From Betaproteobacteria bacterium Ga0077523 (GTDB lineage: Bacteria; Pseudomonadota; Gammaproteobacteria; Burkholderiales; Ga0077523), in contig LNDQ01000089.1 of NCBI GenBank assembly GCA_001464695.1, forward strand, positions 1-64,000: a stretch of DNA of 64,000 nucleotides, written 5' to 3'. How positions within the stretch are numbered: position 1 is the first letter of the stretch; each line of letters starts with the position of its first letter. A model generated the notes under the pieces. That model was not told the origin of the DNA. It was given only the letters and a program-made list of their open reading frames with translations, and did not search any database. Position numbers and translations under genes: made by a program. This document shows, piece by piece, positions 1-8,758 of the stretch.

Positions 1-54
1 GGGGGAGGGAACGTACCGCGCGCCCACCATCGCGCCGCCGCAACCAGTGGCACT

Positions 55-81
55 CCTTCCCCCACCTCCGGTGGGGGAAGG
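55..81. repeat. Intergenic hairpin, 12-bp stem (dispersed repeat, copy 1)
   Basis: CCTTCCCCCACC (55-66) pairs perfectly with GGTGGGGGAAGG (70-81) around a 3-base loop. The flank GGTTGGGATGGGGGC (80-94) is the reverse complement of a leader that also precedes the hairpins at 47175-47250. The first ten bases of the window, GGGGGAGGGA, look like the right arm of a second hairpin cut off by the window edge. It lies just downstream of hyi and has no T-run, so it is better read as a dispersed palindromic element than as a classical terminator. Confidence 0.6.
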
Positions 82-119
82 TTGGGATGGGGGCAATCGT
101 TCAGCGCAACTCTCTCCTA

Positions 120-944
120 CTAAGCGCGTATGCCGTACCGCCCCGCCCACCCCAACCCATCGAGCGTCTTCCCCTTCGGCCGATACTCACACCCGACCCA
201 CCCCTCGTAACCCAGTTCATCCAGCAGGTCGAACAGGAACGGATAGTTGATCTCTCCGACGTCCGGCTCATGACGCCCGGGCACGCCGGCGATCTGGATG
301 TGCCGCACGCGCCCGACGTTCTCGCGCAGCGTGTCCGCAAGGTTCCCCTCGAGCATCTGCATGTGATAGCAGTCGAGGTGCAGCGACAGATTGGGATGGT
401 TCACCGCATCGATGGCAGCGCGCGCATCGGCCGTGTGATTCAGGAAATAACCGTGCATGCCCTGGGTCGTGTACGAGGGGCCGTTCGTGACGATGCCGAG
501 CCGCTTGTTGATGGGCTCGATCACCACGTGAATGCCGTGGGGCTCGAGAAACGCGGCCGCGTGGCGCAGGTTCGCGATGTAGGTGCGCTTGCACGTCTCG
601 TAGTCCATGCCGGGCCCGACGACGCCGGCCATCACGTGCACCGTTTCGCAACCAAGCGCGGTGCCGTACTCCACGACCTTCTCCAGGCTCGCGCGGAACT
701 CCGCTTCGCGCCCCGGCACGCACGTCATCCCGCGATCGCCCTTGTTCCAGTCGCCCATGGGTGCGTCGAACAGCACCATCTCTAGCCCATGAGTGTCGAG
801 CCGCTTGCGCAACTCCTCCTTCGGAAAGTCGTAGGGCACCTGGAACTCCACGCCCTTGAAGCCGGCGCGCGCGGCGGCTTCGAACCGGTCGAGGAAGGGA
901 ACTTCGGCGAAGAGGTAGTGGAGGTTGGCGGCGAACTTCGGCAT
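120..944 (-). CDS. hyi: Hydroxypyruvate isomerase (Hyi family)
   Basis: A 274-residue cytoplasmic TIM-barrel protein of the AP-endonuclease-2/xylose-isomerase-like superfamily. The family interconverts hydroxypyruvate and tartronate semialdehyde in glyoxylate and glycerate metabolism; related OtnI proteins act on 2-oxo-tetronate. Visible family features are the MPKFAANLHYLF start, the acidic residue Glu143 in VIEPINK, LHLDCYH near 188-194, HIQIAG near 215-220, and Glu253 in CEYRPKG. Length is normal for the family. It lies 50 bp downstream of the ROK kinase on the same strand, so the two may be co-transcribed. The enzyme family is clear, but hydroxypyruvate versus an OtnI-type substrate cannot be settled from sequence alone. 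Confidence 0.86.
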   Translation of the reverse strand: MPKFAANLHYLFAEVPFLDRFEAAARAGFKGVEFQVPYDFPKEELRKRLDTHGLEMVLFDAPMGDWNKGDRGMTCVPGREAEFRASLEKVVEYGTALGCETVHVMAGVVGPGMDYETCKRTYIANLRHAAAFLEPHGIHVVIEPINKRLGIVTNGPSYTTQGMHGYFLNHTADARAAIDAVNHPNLSLHLDCYHMQMLEGNLADTLRENVGRVRHIQIAGVPGRHEPDVGEINYPFLFDLLDELGYEGWVGCEYRPKGKTLDGLGWAGRYGIRA

Positions 945-994
945 TTCGAAAAGTCCAGGTGCGTCGGAAAGCCGTGGATTCTACGACGTACCGT

Positions 995-1909
995 TCAAGC
1001 GTCGCGATTCCACAACCACGCTGCACCGCGCACTCCGCTCGAATCCCCATGCACGTTGCGCACGAGCCGCGTCGCCACGGCATCGGAGAAAACGAAACGC
1101 CCCCATCGCTTCGGCACCGCTTCGTACAGCACGTCGATGTTCGACATGCCGCCGCCCAGGACGATCACGTCCGGATCGAGAATATTGATCACGTGGGCGA
1201 GCGAGCGCGCCATGCGGTCGACGTAGCGGTCGAGCGTTTCGCGGCACACCTCGTCGCCGGCCGCCGCGCGGGCCGCAATCTCATGGGCCGGTACTGAAGT
1301 GCCGGTCGCGCGCTCGTGGTCCCGCGCCATGCCGGGGCCCGACAGATAGGTCTCGATGCAACCGCGCTTGCCGCACCAGCATGACGGGCCGGGCAGCTCG
1401 AACTCCTCCGGCCACGGCAGCGGATTGTGGCCCCACTCGCCGGCGATGCCGTTGGGCCCATGCAGCGGCAGGCCATGTACCACCACACCGGCACCGGTCC
1501 CGGTGCCCACGATCACGCCGAACACGACGGCAGCGCCGGCTGCGGCACCGTCGATCGTTTCCGACAGGGCGAAGCAATCGGCGTCGTTCGCGATGCGCAC
1601 CGGACGGCCCAGCTCGTGTTCGAGATCGGCGACGATGGGCTTGCCGTTGAGCCAGGTCGAGTTGGAGTTCTTGAGGCACCCGGTCACCCGGGACAGCGCG
1701 CCGGGGGTGCCGATGCCCACGCTGCCGCGGGCCTCCACTTCAGTCTCGACCCGCGTCACGCAGTCGTGAACTGCGCGCAGCGTCGCTCCGTAGTTGTCGC
1801 GGGGCGCGTCACAGCGCCAGCGGGCGAGGGTTCGCCCGGTCGGGTCAAGGGCGATGACTTCGATCTTGGTGCCGCCAAGATCAACCCCGATCCGGACCGA
1901 CTCACCCAC
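995..1909 (-). CDS. ROK-family sugar kinase (fructokinase/Mak-like)
   Basis: A 304-residue ROK kinase, expected to phosphorylate a hexose such as fructose, glucose or N-acetylglucosamine with ATP. The phosphate-binding DLGGTK motif is at 10-15. NDADCFAL is near 108-115, GTGTGAG is at 135-141 and GEWGHN at 157-162. The ROK zinc motif CWCGKRGC is at 177-184. The start is a GTG with GGGGAAG a few bases upstream. There is no N-terminal helix-turn-helix, so this is a kinase and not a ROK repressor. It lies directly upstream of hyi and is divergent from the alpha-CTD-like gene, with a shared 65-bp control region. Substrate is inferred from family resemblance only. Confidence 0.85.
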   Translation of the reverse strand: MGESVRIGVDLGGTKIEVIALDPTGRTLARWRCDAPRDNYGATLRAVHDCVTRVETEVEARGSVGIGTPGALSRVTGCLKNSNSTWLNGKPIVADLEHELGRPVRIANDADCFALSETIDGAAAGAAVVFGVIVGTGTGAGVVVHGLPLHGPNGIAGEWGHNPLPWPEEFELPGPSCWCGKRGCIETYLSGPGMARDHERATGTSVPAHEIAARAAAGDEVCRETLDRYVDRMARSLAHVINILDPDVIVLGGGMSNIDVLYEAVPKRWGRFVFSDAVATRLVRNVHGDSSGVRGAAWLWNRDA

Positions 1910-1974
1910 GTCGCTTCCCCGCAGTCATCCCGGCGACGACATGAGCCGAACAGACCAGCTTTTGCTGGCCTTCC

Positions 1975-2811
1975 GTGAAACAGATCAGCAACAAACGGTT
2001 GCCACAATCGACCGGCAGAGAGGCGCCCAAGCCTCCCGCAAGCGTGTTCCTAGCATCCATGGCCAGCAACAGAAATCCTCTCCCCGATTCGATCCCGATG
2101 GCGGCCCGCCCACCTGGCGGCGACTCGTTCGCGTCGGTCGGCGAGACCTCGCTGGTGGCGGAGCGCGACGCACTATATCGCGACAACCAGTTGCACCGGG
2201 AACGGCCGGTGCGGCTCGCCCCGGACGATTGGGACGCCACCACGCCCGTGTCGGTGCTTGGGCTGGAGCAGATGACCATCAGCCGCCTGTTTCGCGCCGG
2301 CATCGTGCGGCTTGCCCAGCTCCTCGAGACCCCGGTGGAGGAGTTGTGGCGCAGCATCGGCCGCCACGGTATCAACGACATCATGGGCCGCCTCGCCGCC
2401 CAGGGCCTCACCCTGCGGCCGCACAACGACTACGAGCGCTGGCGGCTCGGGCTCGTCGAGCCGCAGCAGATCGCCCTGCCCGTGTCACCCGACCGCCCGG
2501 TGACCGACCTGTGGCCCCACCTGGGAATGGCGCTCACCGATCTGCTGCAAAAGCGCGGGCGATTTCGCGTGGCCGATCTCGCACCGCGCGACCAGGACGA
2601 CCTGCTGCAGCTCTACCGGCTCGGCAAGAGTAACCTGCGCAAGATCCAGGCGGTCCTCGAACAGATCGCTCCCCTCGCGGACGGCGCGTGGCGGGACCGC
2701 ATCGATCGGGCGCTGCGCCTGATGGCGACCCGCAGCGCCGGACGGAGCACGACCTCGCGTCACGGCGGGCCGCTGCGCCTCATCGAAGAGCCCGACGGCT
2801 CGCCCCGCTAG
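1975..2811 (+). CDS. Stand-alone protein with two RNA polymerase alpha-CTD-like domains
   Basis: 278 residues from a GTG start; ATG codons at 2059 and 2098 are alternative starts, and none has a strong ribosome-binding site. Residues about 91-147 read like the C-terminal domain of RpoA: a V-L-L-I-R-L helix, AGI, LAQLLETPVEEL, then RLAAQGLTL. A second, more divergent copy spans about 176-232, with RFRVADLAP and the helix-hairpin-helix stretch RLGKSNLRKIQAVLE. No RpoA N-terminal assembly domain is present, so it cannot replace RpoA. Such domains bind UP-element DNA or transcription factors, so a DNA-binding or RNA-polymerase-associated role is inferred. A small gene follows 35 bp downstream. 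The domain likeness is from memory and needs a profile search. Confidence 0.6.
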   Translation: MKQISNKRLPQSTGREAPKPPASVFLASMASNRNPLPDSIPMAARPPGGDSFASVGETSLVAERDALYRDNQLHRERPVRLAPDDWDATTPVSVLGLEQMTISRLFRAGIVRLAQLLETPVEELWRSIGRHGINDIMGRLAAQGLTLRPHNDYERWRLGLVEPQQIALPVSPDRPVTDLWPHLGMALTDLLQKRGRFRVADLAPRDQDDLLQLYRLGKSNLRKIQAVLEQIAPLADGAWRDRIDRALRLMATRSAGRSTTSRHGGPLRLIEEPDGSPR

Positions 2812-2846
2812 TCACACCCGCAACCGCTTTCGAAGGAGCTTGCGCC

Positions 2847-3041
2847 ATGCCCGATTCCGAACCGCCCCGCACCCCGAATTGGGCTGACTACATCGACTCG
2901 CTCCACGTCTTCGACCCGCATTGGCTGGTGCGAGCGCGCCGCGCATCGCAGGTCAAGCGCTCGTTGGGCGAGGGGCTCGACGATCAAACCATGCGCTCGA
3001 TCGAAGAGCGCGTGGAACCCCGTCCGGGCGCCGACCGGTAA
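2847..3041 (+). CDS. Small hypothetical protein, 64 residues
   Basis: The ATG at 2847 is preceded by a good ribosome-binding site (GAAGGAG at 2832-2838). The product is hydrophilic, with an acidic and proline-rich N-terminus, WADYIDSLHVFDP near 12-24 and a basic patch VRARRASQVKR near 28-38. There is no signal peptide, membrane segment or cysteine. It follows the alpha-CTD-like gene by 35 bp on the same strand and is probably its operon partner. I do not recognise the family. The good ribosome-binding site and the position make it more likely real than chance. Confidence 0.5.
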   Translation: MPDSEPPRTPNWADYIDSLHVFDPHWLVRARRASQVKRSLGEGLDDQTMRSIEERVEPRPGADR

Positions 3042-3089
3042 ACCGAGGGCGTTCGCGCACGCGCGCAATCTGCGGCGGAACGCGAGCGA

Positions 3090-4328
3090 TCAGAAGGTGA
3101 TCTGGCCGGCGACGTACAACGTCGTGACGTTGTAGTCGAACAGCGGGCGATTGGTCGTCCGCGTATCGTAGGACAGCGTGGTACTGATCTGGACATTGCG
3201 CAGCGGCGCCCAGATGACGGTGCCGGAGAGCGTATTGATGTCGTCCACGCGCGTGGGCAGGCCGGTGACGACGAAGCCCGGGTCGCCGAGAAACTTCCGG
3301 ACGCTGTACTGGTAGTTGGCCTGCAGCGTCAGCTTCTCGCTCACCGCATAGCTCGGCCCGATGCGGATGCCCTCGGTCAGGATGTAGCTCGTGGTGACGT
3401 CCTGATAGTTGCCGATCTCGCGAAAGATCGCCGCGTTGAGCCCGATGATGCCGGACGGGCTGTAGACCGCCGTCAACCGCCCGGTGATGCCGGAAAAATT
3501 CCGCTCCGAGATCTGGTCGTGCAGGCGGTTGGTCCACCCGAGCGCACCGGAGAGTTTCGATTGCCCGCTGTAGCGCCAGTCGACCGTGCCTTCGAGCGTG
3601 TACTCGCGGTAGCTGTTGTCGATGGTGGAACCGGCCACCACCTCACGGTTCGGAAAGCGGCCGTCGATGATGCGGAAATTGAGCCCGAGGAAGCTGTCGG
3701 TGCCCTTGCTGTACCGGCGCGAACCGAGCTCGTAGATGTTGTCGTTGCGGTCGAACGTCGAGAAATTGGCAGCGCTGTTCGTGAGCTGCGTGTTGCGCAC
3801 GGCAGCGCGCAGCTTCCAGTCGGCACCCATGCGGTACATGCCGCTCGCGAAGTAGTCGTCGGTGTTGCGGATGTTGCGGGTGTCGCGCTGGAGGTTGTTC
3901 AAGTCCGCGAAGCTGCCCAGCGCCTGGATGCGCCCGAAACCGATGTCGCCGTCCCAGTCCGACCCGACCACCCAGTTCCAGACGCCGCGCACGTTGTACC
4001 CCAGGTAGTCGAGGTTGTCGTACGTGGCGTACTTGTTGTCGGTCGCGCTCGCACGGAGCGTGAATATCTGGCGGCTCACTGGAATATCGGCATCCAGGCC
4101 CACGCGCAAACCGAGGATGCTGTCGCTGCGCTGCCCGTTCTTGATGAACGGCAGCTGCGAATCGGGGATACGGTCGTCGAGGTAGAAGAGATTCGACGAG
4201 TACGTGTAGTTCAACCCCACGCTGGGTCGGATGCGGTCGCCATCGAGGGCCTGGGCCCTTCCCGCCGTCACAGCCAACACCACACAAACCAACACCGCCG
4301 GGCGGCGCACGGCCATTGCACGGATCAT
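3090..4328 (-). CDS. epsL: EpsL-type outer-membrane protein (XrtB/PEP-CTERM-associated)
   Basis: A 412-residue exported protein. The ATG at 4328 (alternative at 4316) starts a signal peptide with hydrophobic core AVLVCVVLAVTAG and cleavage near AQA. The mature protein starts with a variant of the R-P-SVGLNYTYSSNLF pattern typical of EpsL, a beta-barrel family found with exosortase XrtB polysaccharide loci. Alternating strands run throughout, and it ends in an aromatic (AGQITF), as expected for BAM-assembled barrels. EpsL is thought to help exopolysaccharide cross the outer membrane. The CAAX-type protease begins its reading frame just upstream on the same strand, stopping 17 bp before this start. 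The rest of an XrtB locus (exosortase, glycosyltransferases) is not in the window. Confidence 0.75.
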   Translation of the reverse strand: MIRAMAVRRPAVLVCVVLAVTAGRAQALDGDRIRPSVGLNYTYSSNLFYLDDRIPDSQLPFIKNGQRSDSILGLRVGLDADIPVSRQIFTLRASATDNKYATYDNLDYLGYNVRGVWNWVVGSDWDGDIGFGRIQALGSFADLNNLQRDTRNIRNTDDYFASGMYRMGADWKLRAAVRNTQLTNSAANFSTFDRNDNIYELGSRRYSKGTDSFLGLNFRIIDGRFPNREVVAGSTIDNSYREYTLEGTVDWRYSGQSKLSGALGWTNRLHDQISERNFSGITGRLTAVYSPSGIIGLNAAIFREIGNYQDVTTSYILTEGIRIGPSYAVSEKLTLQANYQYSVRKFLGDPGFVVTGLPTRVDDINTLSGTVIWAPLRNVQISTTLSYDTRTTNRPLFDYNVTTLYVAGQITF

Positions 4329-4345
4329 CGTCTTGCTCGCTCGGT

Positions 4346-5011
4346 CTACCAGAACTGCCAGCTCCCAGTATAGAGGACCCATGCCCCGAGGAGGCCGTTG
4401 GTGACCGCGTGAGCGATGACCGGCACCCAGAGGTTGCCGGTGAGGCGATACAGGCCGCCGTAGGCGAGACCGGCGATCAGCCCCGCGAACCAGAGGTGAT
4501 GCTCGACCGCGAAAACCGCCGACGACAGCATCAGCGCTTTCACACTGACTGCGGTCGGCGACACCGTGAGGAAGGCGGGCTTGTCGATCCAGCGCATCAC
4601 GAACGAGCGCCAGAAGAGCTCCTCCATGACCGGCACGACCAGCGCTGCACCGGCGATGCGAAACAACGCGAGCGCGACGTTGACGCGCCCATCGTCGCGC
4701 GGATCGAAGCCCTTGCCACCTTCGCCGATGACCATCCACGAGGCGTCGAGGTGGATCCACAGCACGAACACGATCAGGCCGACGATGAACGCCATGGACC
4801 AGTGTCCGCCGCTCAGCGTGGAAAAGCGCGGCAGCTCCTCGTAGCGCCGCCAGAAATAGATGAGCGCCAGCGCCACCAGGCCGACCTGAACCGGATAAAA
4901 CCAGCGCGTGTCCACGGCCCATTCGAGCGAGCCCACCGCCAGGAAGACGATGTAGAGCGCGAAGGGCAGCACGCGCGGCAATGCAGGGTGTTCGAGCCAG
5001 GATGTGGCCAT
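4346..5011 (-). CDS. CPBP/CAAX-type intramembrane protease, PEP-CTERM-associated
   Basis: A 221-residue polytopic membrane protein with about six hydrophobic segments. The CPBP (Abi/CAAX protease 2) signature is present: EELFWRSF near 129-136, HHLW near 171-174, and the third motif VPVIAHAVTN near 195-204. These supply the glutamates and histidines of the predicted metalloprotease site. A CAAX-like protease of this size is a known companion of exosortase/PEP-CTERM loci, which fits its placement next to epsL. The substrate is unknown. It may process exported or membrane-anchored proteins, but that is inferred from family and neighbourhood. Confidence 0.75.
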   Translation of the reverse strand: MATSWLEHPALPRVLPFALYIVFLAVGSLEWAVDTRWFYPVQVGLVALALIYFWRRYEELPRFSTLSGGHWSMAFIVGLIVFVLWIHLDASWMVIGEGGKGFDPRDDGRVNVALALFRIAGAALVVPVMEELFWRSFVMRWIDKPAFLTVSPTAVSVKALMLSSAVFAVEHHLWFAGLIAGLAYGGLYRLTGNLWVPVIAHAVTNGLLGAWVLYTGSWQFW

Positions 5012-5092
5012 GACGGGTCGGATCTCGTTTGCCGGATACGCGCTCGAGGGCGCGCGAACCGCCGGATTATGGCAGAGCCCGCCGGCGCCCCG

Positions 5093-5761
5093 TCATTGCC
5101 GGCAGGGCACCTCGACTCGCGCCTCGGCGGCCCGGTCGCGATACTCCTCCAGCAGGTTCTCCACTTCCACCTGGCGCAACCCGGTGAAGGGTTCCTTGCG
5201 CTTCACCGCATCCCAGAAGCCCTGGTCCTTGTACCGGGCCATGACTTCGGTGGTCACCCCGTACAGCTTGAGGTTCTTGTCCTCGCATACGCGGATGGAC
5301 TTCGCCTGCAGGGCAGACACCTGACGGCCCTGGGCGAGTTCCTTCTCGCTGGCGGCCAGAGCGTCGCGCACGCCGGCCAGGTCGCGCAAGGTATCCTTCA
5401 GCCGCGCCTCGGTCTGCGCCAGCTTGCCCGCGAGCATCTCCTTGTCGTTCGCGAGGCTCGCGCGCTCCCGCGTGATCGCATCGAGGCTCGCCTGCAGTTC
5501 GTCGGCACGCTTGCGTTCGCGCGCCACCGCACCCGAGGTCTTCGCGACCTGGGCCTTGGCGGCCTTCGCTTCGGCCTCGACCTTCGCCTTTTCCTGTTCG
5601 ACCGTGGCCTTGGCCTCTTCGGCCTGTTTCTGTGCCGCCTGGGCCCGACGCAGCAACTCGCGCTCGCGCGCGGCCTGCTTGTTCGGTTCCTGCTGCGCCG
5701 GCGTGGGCCAGGAAACCGCCAGCAGGATCGCCGCGATCGCGGCCGGAACGATGCGCGCCAT
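5093..5761 (-). CDS. Periplasmic coiled-coil protein of the TPS locus
   Basis: 222 residues. An N-terminal signal peptide (AAIAAILLAVSWPTPAQQ) is followed by a long Ala/Lys/Glu coiled coil from about 28 to 150, with heptads such as AKVEAEAKAAKAQVAK. A C-terminal domain of about 70 residues carries two cysteines, one in IRVCEDKNLKLYG and one in the terminal CRQ, which could form a disulfide. The start codon lies 2 bp after the porin stop, so translation is probably coupled. This is the last gene of the run that begins with the FhaC-like transporter. I cannot assign a function. A periplasmic spacer or scaffold between the inner-membrane ExbB/ExbD complex and the outer-membrane porin is a speculative reading. 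Confidence 0.7.
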   Translation of the reverse strand: MARIVPAAIAAILLAVSWPTPAQQEPNKQAARERELLRRAQAAQKQAEEAKATVEQEKAKVEAEAKAAKAQVAKTSGAVARERKRADELQASLDAITRERASLANDKEMLAGKLAQTEARLKDTLRDLAGVRDALAASEKELAQGRQVSALQAKSIRVCEDKNLKLYGVTTEVMARYKDQGFWDAVKRKEPFTGLRQVEVENLLEEYRDRAAEARVEVPCRQ

Positions 5762-5763
5762 GG

Positions 5764-7578
5764 CTAGAACCGGACGTTGAGGTCGGCCTGCAGCACGTCG
5801 ATCGCGAGCGGCAGCCGCGCGCTGCTCCCGTTGCCCAGGGCCGGGCCGGTGATCTCGTTGCCGGTGAGGTAGCGCAGGCGCAGCCAGACGTTGCGATCGA
5901 GCCCGTAGAAGCCGCCGACGAAATAGCCCTTGGTGTCGGTGCCGCCGAGGTAGAAGTCGGAATCGGTGAACGCATCGAGCACGGCGTCGCGTTCAAGATA
6001 GCGATAGCCCACGAAGAACTGCCAGTCATGCAACTTGCGGATGACATCGGCGCCGATGGTTAAGCGGGCCTGGTAGGCGTTGGTCTTCGGTTCCACGTCG
6101 AGACCGGTGCGGGCGCGAATCTCGGCGCGGTCGAAGCCGATGTTCTTCGCATAGTCGGCCGCGAACTTGAAGAACACCGGATCGAACTGGCCGAGGTCGA
6201 ACTCGCCGCCCAGGTTGAGGATGCGGTATTTCGGCGCCAGTGCGTAGGCCGCCGGATTGCCGGTGCCGAAGTTGATGTCGAAGAGCGTGTTGCCCTTCTG
6301 CTTGAAGGCCGGCAGCGTCCAGTCGTTGGCGTTGGGCTGCGCGATGGTGTTGGGTTGTCCCGAGACGTTCTGGTAGTCGAACAGCGCGACCGCGCCCTTG
6401 GCGCGCATGGTCGCGTCCGGCTTCCACTCGGCACCGCCCTGCACGCCGAAGAGCCACTTGTCCTGCGGGCTCGGCGTGGTGGGTGTGGACTGGAACTGCT
6501 GCAGTGGAAACGCGCCGGCCGTGAGGAACGCCGTCGTGGTGGGCGACAGCTTCGGCTTGAATGAGCCCGCCAGACCGTCGAAGTTGAGGTCTTCGTCCCA
6601 CACGAGGTCCGTGGGCCAGAACCACGGGTTGGGCATGCGCCCGCCCATCACGCTCCAGCGCTCGCTCGGATCCCACTTGAGGTAAGCGCGATCGAGAATG
6701 AGCTGCTGCGCGCTGAAGTTGTTGCCGAGGTTCGAATTGGTGGAGACCGGATTGTTGAGGTTGCCGGTGGCGAACCGGAACCCGGCGCCCAGCGTTTCCG
6801 TGATCTTGGCGAGCATCCCCAGGCGCACGCGGATGCGCCACAGGTCAGTGTCCTGCTGGGTGTTGGTGAGGCTGCTGCCGGAGAACGCGTTGTAGACGAG
6901 CGGCGGCACGTTGTCGGACTGGTAGTACTCGCCCTGGTAGCGCAGCCGCATGTCGCCTTCCCACACGATGCGGTCGAGCCACTCCGGCAAGGTGCCGGGC
7001 TCGGCCCAGCGCTCCGCCTTGGCTTGGGCCAGCACCTCCTGCTTCACCTGCTCCTTGATCTCCGACTTCACCGTCTCGGGCACGTACGGCACGCGCACAG
7101 TCTGCCCGCGCTTGCGCCGAGTGCTGGTGGCCGATTCGTCTTCGGTCGGCTTCGTCTCCGCCGTTGCTTCCGGTAGCGGTTCGGTAACCGCGGCGGCCTT
7201 CGGTTTCGGCACCACGTCGGCGAGTGCACCACGCTCCGACTCGGGCAGCATCGCCTCGGCCTTCTCTTTCGAGAGCACGCCTTCCTGCACCAGCGCCCGG
7301 ATCAGGTTCACCGTGGTGGAACGCATCTGCTCCAGCTCCGCCTTGTCCTTCTGCAAGCGCGCCTGGGCGGCCTGCGTCGCCGCGTCGTTGGCGGCTGTCG
7401 CCGGGGCCGGGGGCGCGGGTGGTGCCGGCGGCACGGCAACGGGCTTCGGTGCGGGCTTGGACGTAGCGGGCTTGGGCGCCGGCTGCTTCTTGGGAGTCGG
7501 CGCTGTCGGCGTCTGTGCCATCGCGGCGGCACCGGGCAGCAGAAAAGTCGCTGCAACGAAGATCGAAAGGGTTCTCAT
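5764..7578 (-). CDS. Putative outer-membrane porin with long periplasmic N-terminus
   Basis: 604 residues from the ATG at 7578, which opens a signal peptide (SIFVAATFLLPGAAAMAQ). An upstream ATG at 7617 would add 13 residues and spoil the signal. Next comes a Pro/Lys/Ala-rich stretch (about 19-55), a coiled-coil segment, and the LIRALVQEGVLSKEKAEAML element often seen at the front of this putative-porin family. From about 200 the protein is an amphipathic beta-barrel ending in LNVRF, a classical C-terminal aromatic. It lies between the TonB-like gene and the coiled-coil gene, both on the same strand. It could be the outer-membrane partner of the TonB/ExbB/ExbD proteins, but no TonB-box or plug domain is visible, so it is not a typical TonB-dependent receptor. 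Confidence 0.75.
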   Translation of the reverse strand: MRTLSIFVAATFLLPGAAAMAQTPTAPTPKKQPAPKPATSKPAPKPVAVPPAPPAPPAPATAANDAATQAAQARLQKDKAELEQMRSTTVNLIRALVQEGVLSKEKAEAMLPESERGALADVVPKPKAAAVTEPLPEATAETKPTEDESATSTRRKRGQTVRVPYVPETVKSEIKEQVKQEVLAQAKAERWAEPGTLPEWLDRIVWEGDMRLRYQGEYYQSDNVPPLVYNAFSGSSLTNTQQDTDLWRIRVRLGMLAKITETLGAGFRFATGNLNNPVSTNSNLGNNFSAQQLILDRAYLKWDPSERWSVMGGRMPNPWFWPTDLVWDEDLNFDGLAGSFKPKLSPTTTAFLTAGAFPLQQFQSTPTTPSPQDKWLFGVQGGAEWKPDATMRAKGAVALFDYQNVSGQPNTIAQPNANDWTLPAFKQKGNTLFDINFGTGNPAAYALAPKYRILNLGGEFDLGQFDPVFFKFAADYAKNIGFDRAEIRARTGLDVEPKTNAYQARLTIGADVIRKLHDWQFFVGYRYLERDAVLDAFTDSDFYLGGTDTKGYFVGGFYGLDRNVWLRLRYLTGNEITGPALGNGSSARLPLAIDVLQADLNVRF

Positions 7579-7653
7579 GGCACTCGTTTGTTGTCGTGTG
7601 CACGGCTCATGGAGCACGCACGTCCACGCCGCGACGACCGCGGCGACTGGGCC

Positions 7654-8337
7654 CTACCCCGCGTTGCGCGAGGTGAGACGCAACTTGACCGGCTGCGGCA
7701 TCTCCGGCGGCGGCGGTGATTTCACTCGCGGCGAATCGGCGAGTGCGAGCCGGATGGTCTCGTCGATCTCGCCGTTGCCCGTGCCGCCGGCGATCTCGAC
7801 CCGGTCGATGCCGCCGTTCGCATCCAGCCAGACCTTCACCACCGCCTTGTACTGCGCGCTCTTCAGCTTCTCGTTGCGCAGCAGCGCTTCCTGCAACTGC
7901 GCCTGGAGCATGTTGGTGAAGAACGCGAACTGCGCGCGGTTGACGCCGCCACCGCCGGACTCGCCGATGGTGGTGATGTCGCGGCCACCCTTGTTGGCGG
8001 CAAGCCCGAAGCCGTCGCCGGCACCGCTGCCTTCGGCATCCAGACCGAGCTGTTGTCCGGGCGGCGGCTGGTCGTCGGCCTGCTTCGGTTCCGGATCCGG
8101 CTCGGGCAGCTTCACTTCTTCCTTCTTCAGCTCCGGCTCGGGCGGCTTCTCTTCCGGCTTCGGCGGCGGCGGTGGTGGCGGCGGGCGCAGCACCGCGATG
8201 GTCTGCACGCTCGCCTTGCGCGGCTTGCCGTCGTTGGAGAGCAGGCTCTTCAGGGCGAAGGCGAGCACCGACACCGACGTGAGCAGGCTGACGGCGATGA
8301 TTGCGTAGCGCAGGTAGCTCTTGGTCCGTTCGCTCAT
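7654..8337 (-). CDS. TonB-like energy-transducer protein
   Basis: 227 residues with TonB layout. A short cytoplasmic start is followed by one membrane segment (YAIIAVSLLTSVSVLAFAL, about 11-29). A proline-rich rigid spacer follows (about 50-95, including a run of eight prolines, then EEKPPEPELKKEEVKLPEP). A glycine-rich stretch leads to a C-terminal alpha/beta domain (about 135-220) with YKAVVKVWLDANGGIDRVEI, as in TonB_C. It starts 10 bp after exbD. Together with exbD and the ExbB-fusion this gives a complete proton-driven set. Because it sits inside a two-partner-secretion operon, its outer-membrane target may be the porin or another envelope component; that is inference. Confidence 0.8.
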   Translation of the reverse strand: MSERTKSYLRYAIIAVSLLTSVSVLAFALKSLLSNDGKPRKASVQTIAVLRPPPPPPPPKPEEKPPEPELKKEEVKLPEPDPEPKQADDQPPPGQQLGLDAEGSGAGDGFGLAANKGGRDITTIGESGGGGVNRAQFAFFTNMLQAQLQEALLRNEKLKSAQYKAVVKVWLDANGGIDRVEIAGGTGNGEIDETIRLALADSPRVKSPPPPEMPQPVKLRLTSRNAG

Positions 8338-8347
8338 GACCTCTCCC

Positions 8348-8758
8348 TCATTTCACGATGCGCGCGGTCACGAGACCGAGCTGGGTGATCTCCAGGCGGC
8401 CGCACAGGTCGAGCACGTCGATGACCCGCTCGTACTGGACCTTGGCGTCGCCCTTGATGACGACCGGAAAATTCGGCGTCGCGGCCTTGAACTGCGTGAG
8501 ACGCTGCTCGAGTTCCTCGAGCGTCACCGGATAGGTGTCGAGGAACATGCGGCCGTCCTCGGTGATGGTGATGGCCTTGGTGGTCGGCTTGGCGAGGCTC
8601 GGCGTGTTGCTCGCCTTGGGCAGGTTGACCTTGATGCCCTGCACTGATGCGGTGGTCATGATGATGAAGATGACCAGCAGCACGTAGGCGAGATCGAGCA
8701 TCGGCGTGACGTTGATCTCGTCGTACGGTTCGTTGCCATCGGATACCTTGGCAGACAT
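8348..8758 (-). CDS. exbD: ExbD/TolR-family biopolymer transport protein
   Basis: 136 residues. The N-terminus has DEINVTPMLDLAYVLLVIFIIM: the membrane helix (about 21-38) carries Asp22, equivalent to the conserved proton-pathway aspartate of ExbD/TolR. A periplasmic domain (about 45-135) with KAITITEDGRMFLD and PVVIKGDAKVQYERVIDVLD follows the family pattern. The partner of this subunit must be the ExbB domain of the upstream DUF2341 fusion, since no other ExbB is in the window. The 164-bp gap to that gene holds a palindromic repeat. The TonB-like gene follows 10 bp downstream. Confidence 0.9.
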   Translation of the reverse strand: MSAKVSDGNEPYDEINVTPMLDLAYVLLVIFIIMTTASVQGIKVNLPKASNTPSLAKPTTKAITITEDGRMFLDTYPVTLEELEQRLTQFKAATPNFPVVIKGDAKVQYERVIDVLDLCGRLEITQLGLVTARIVK

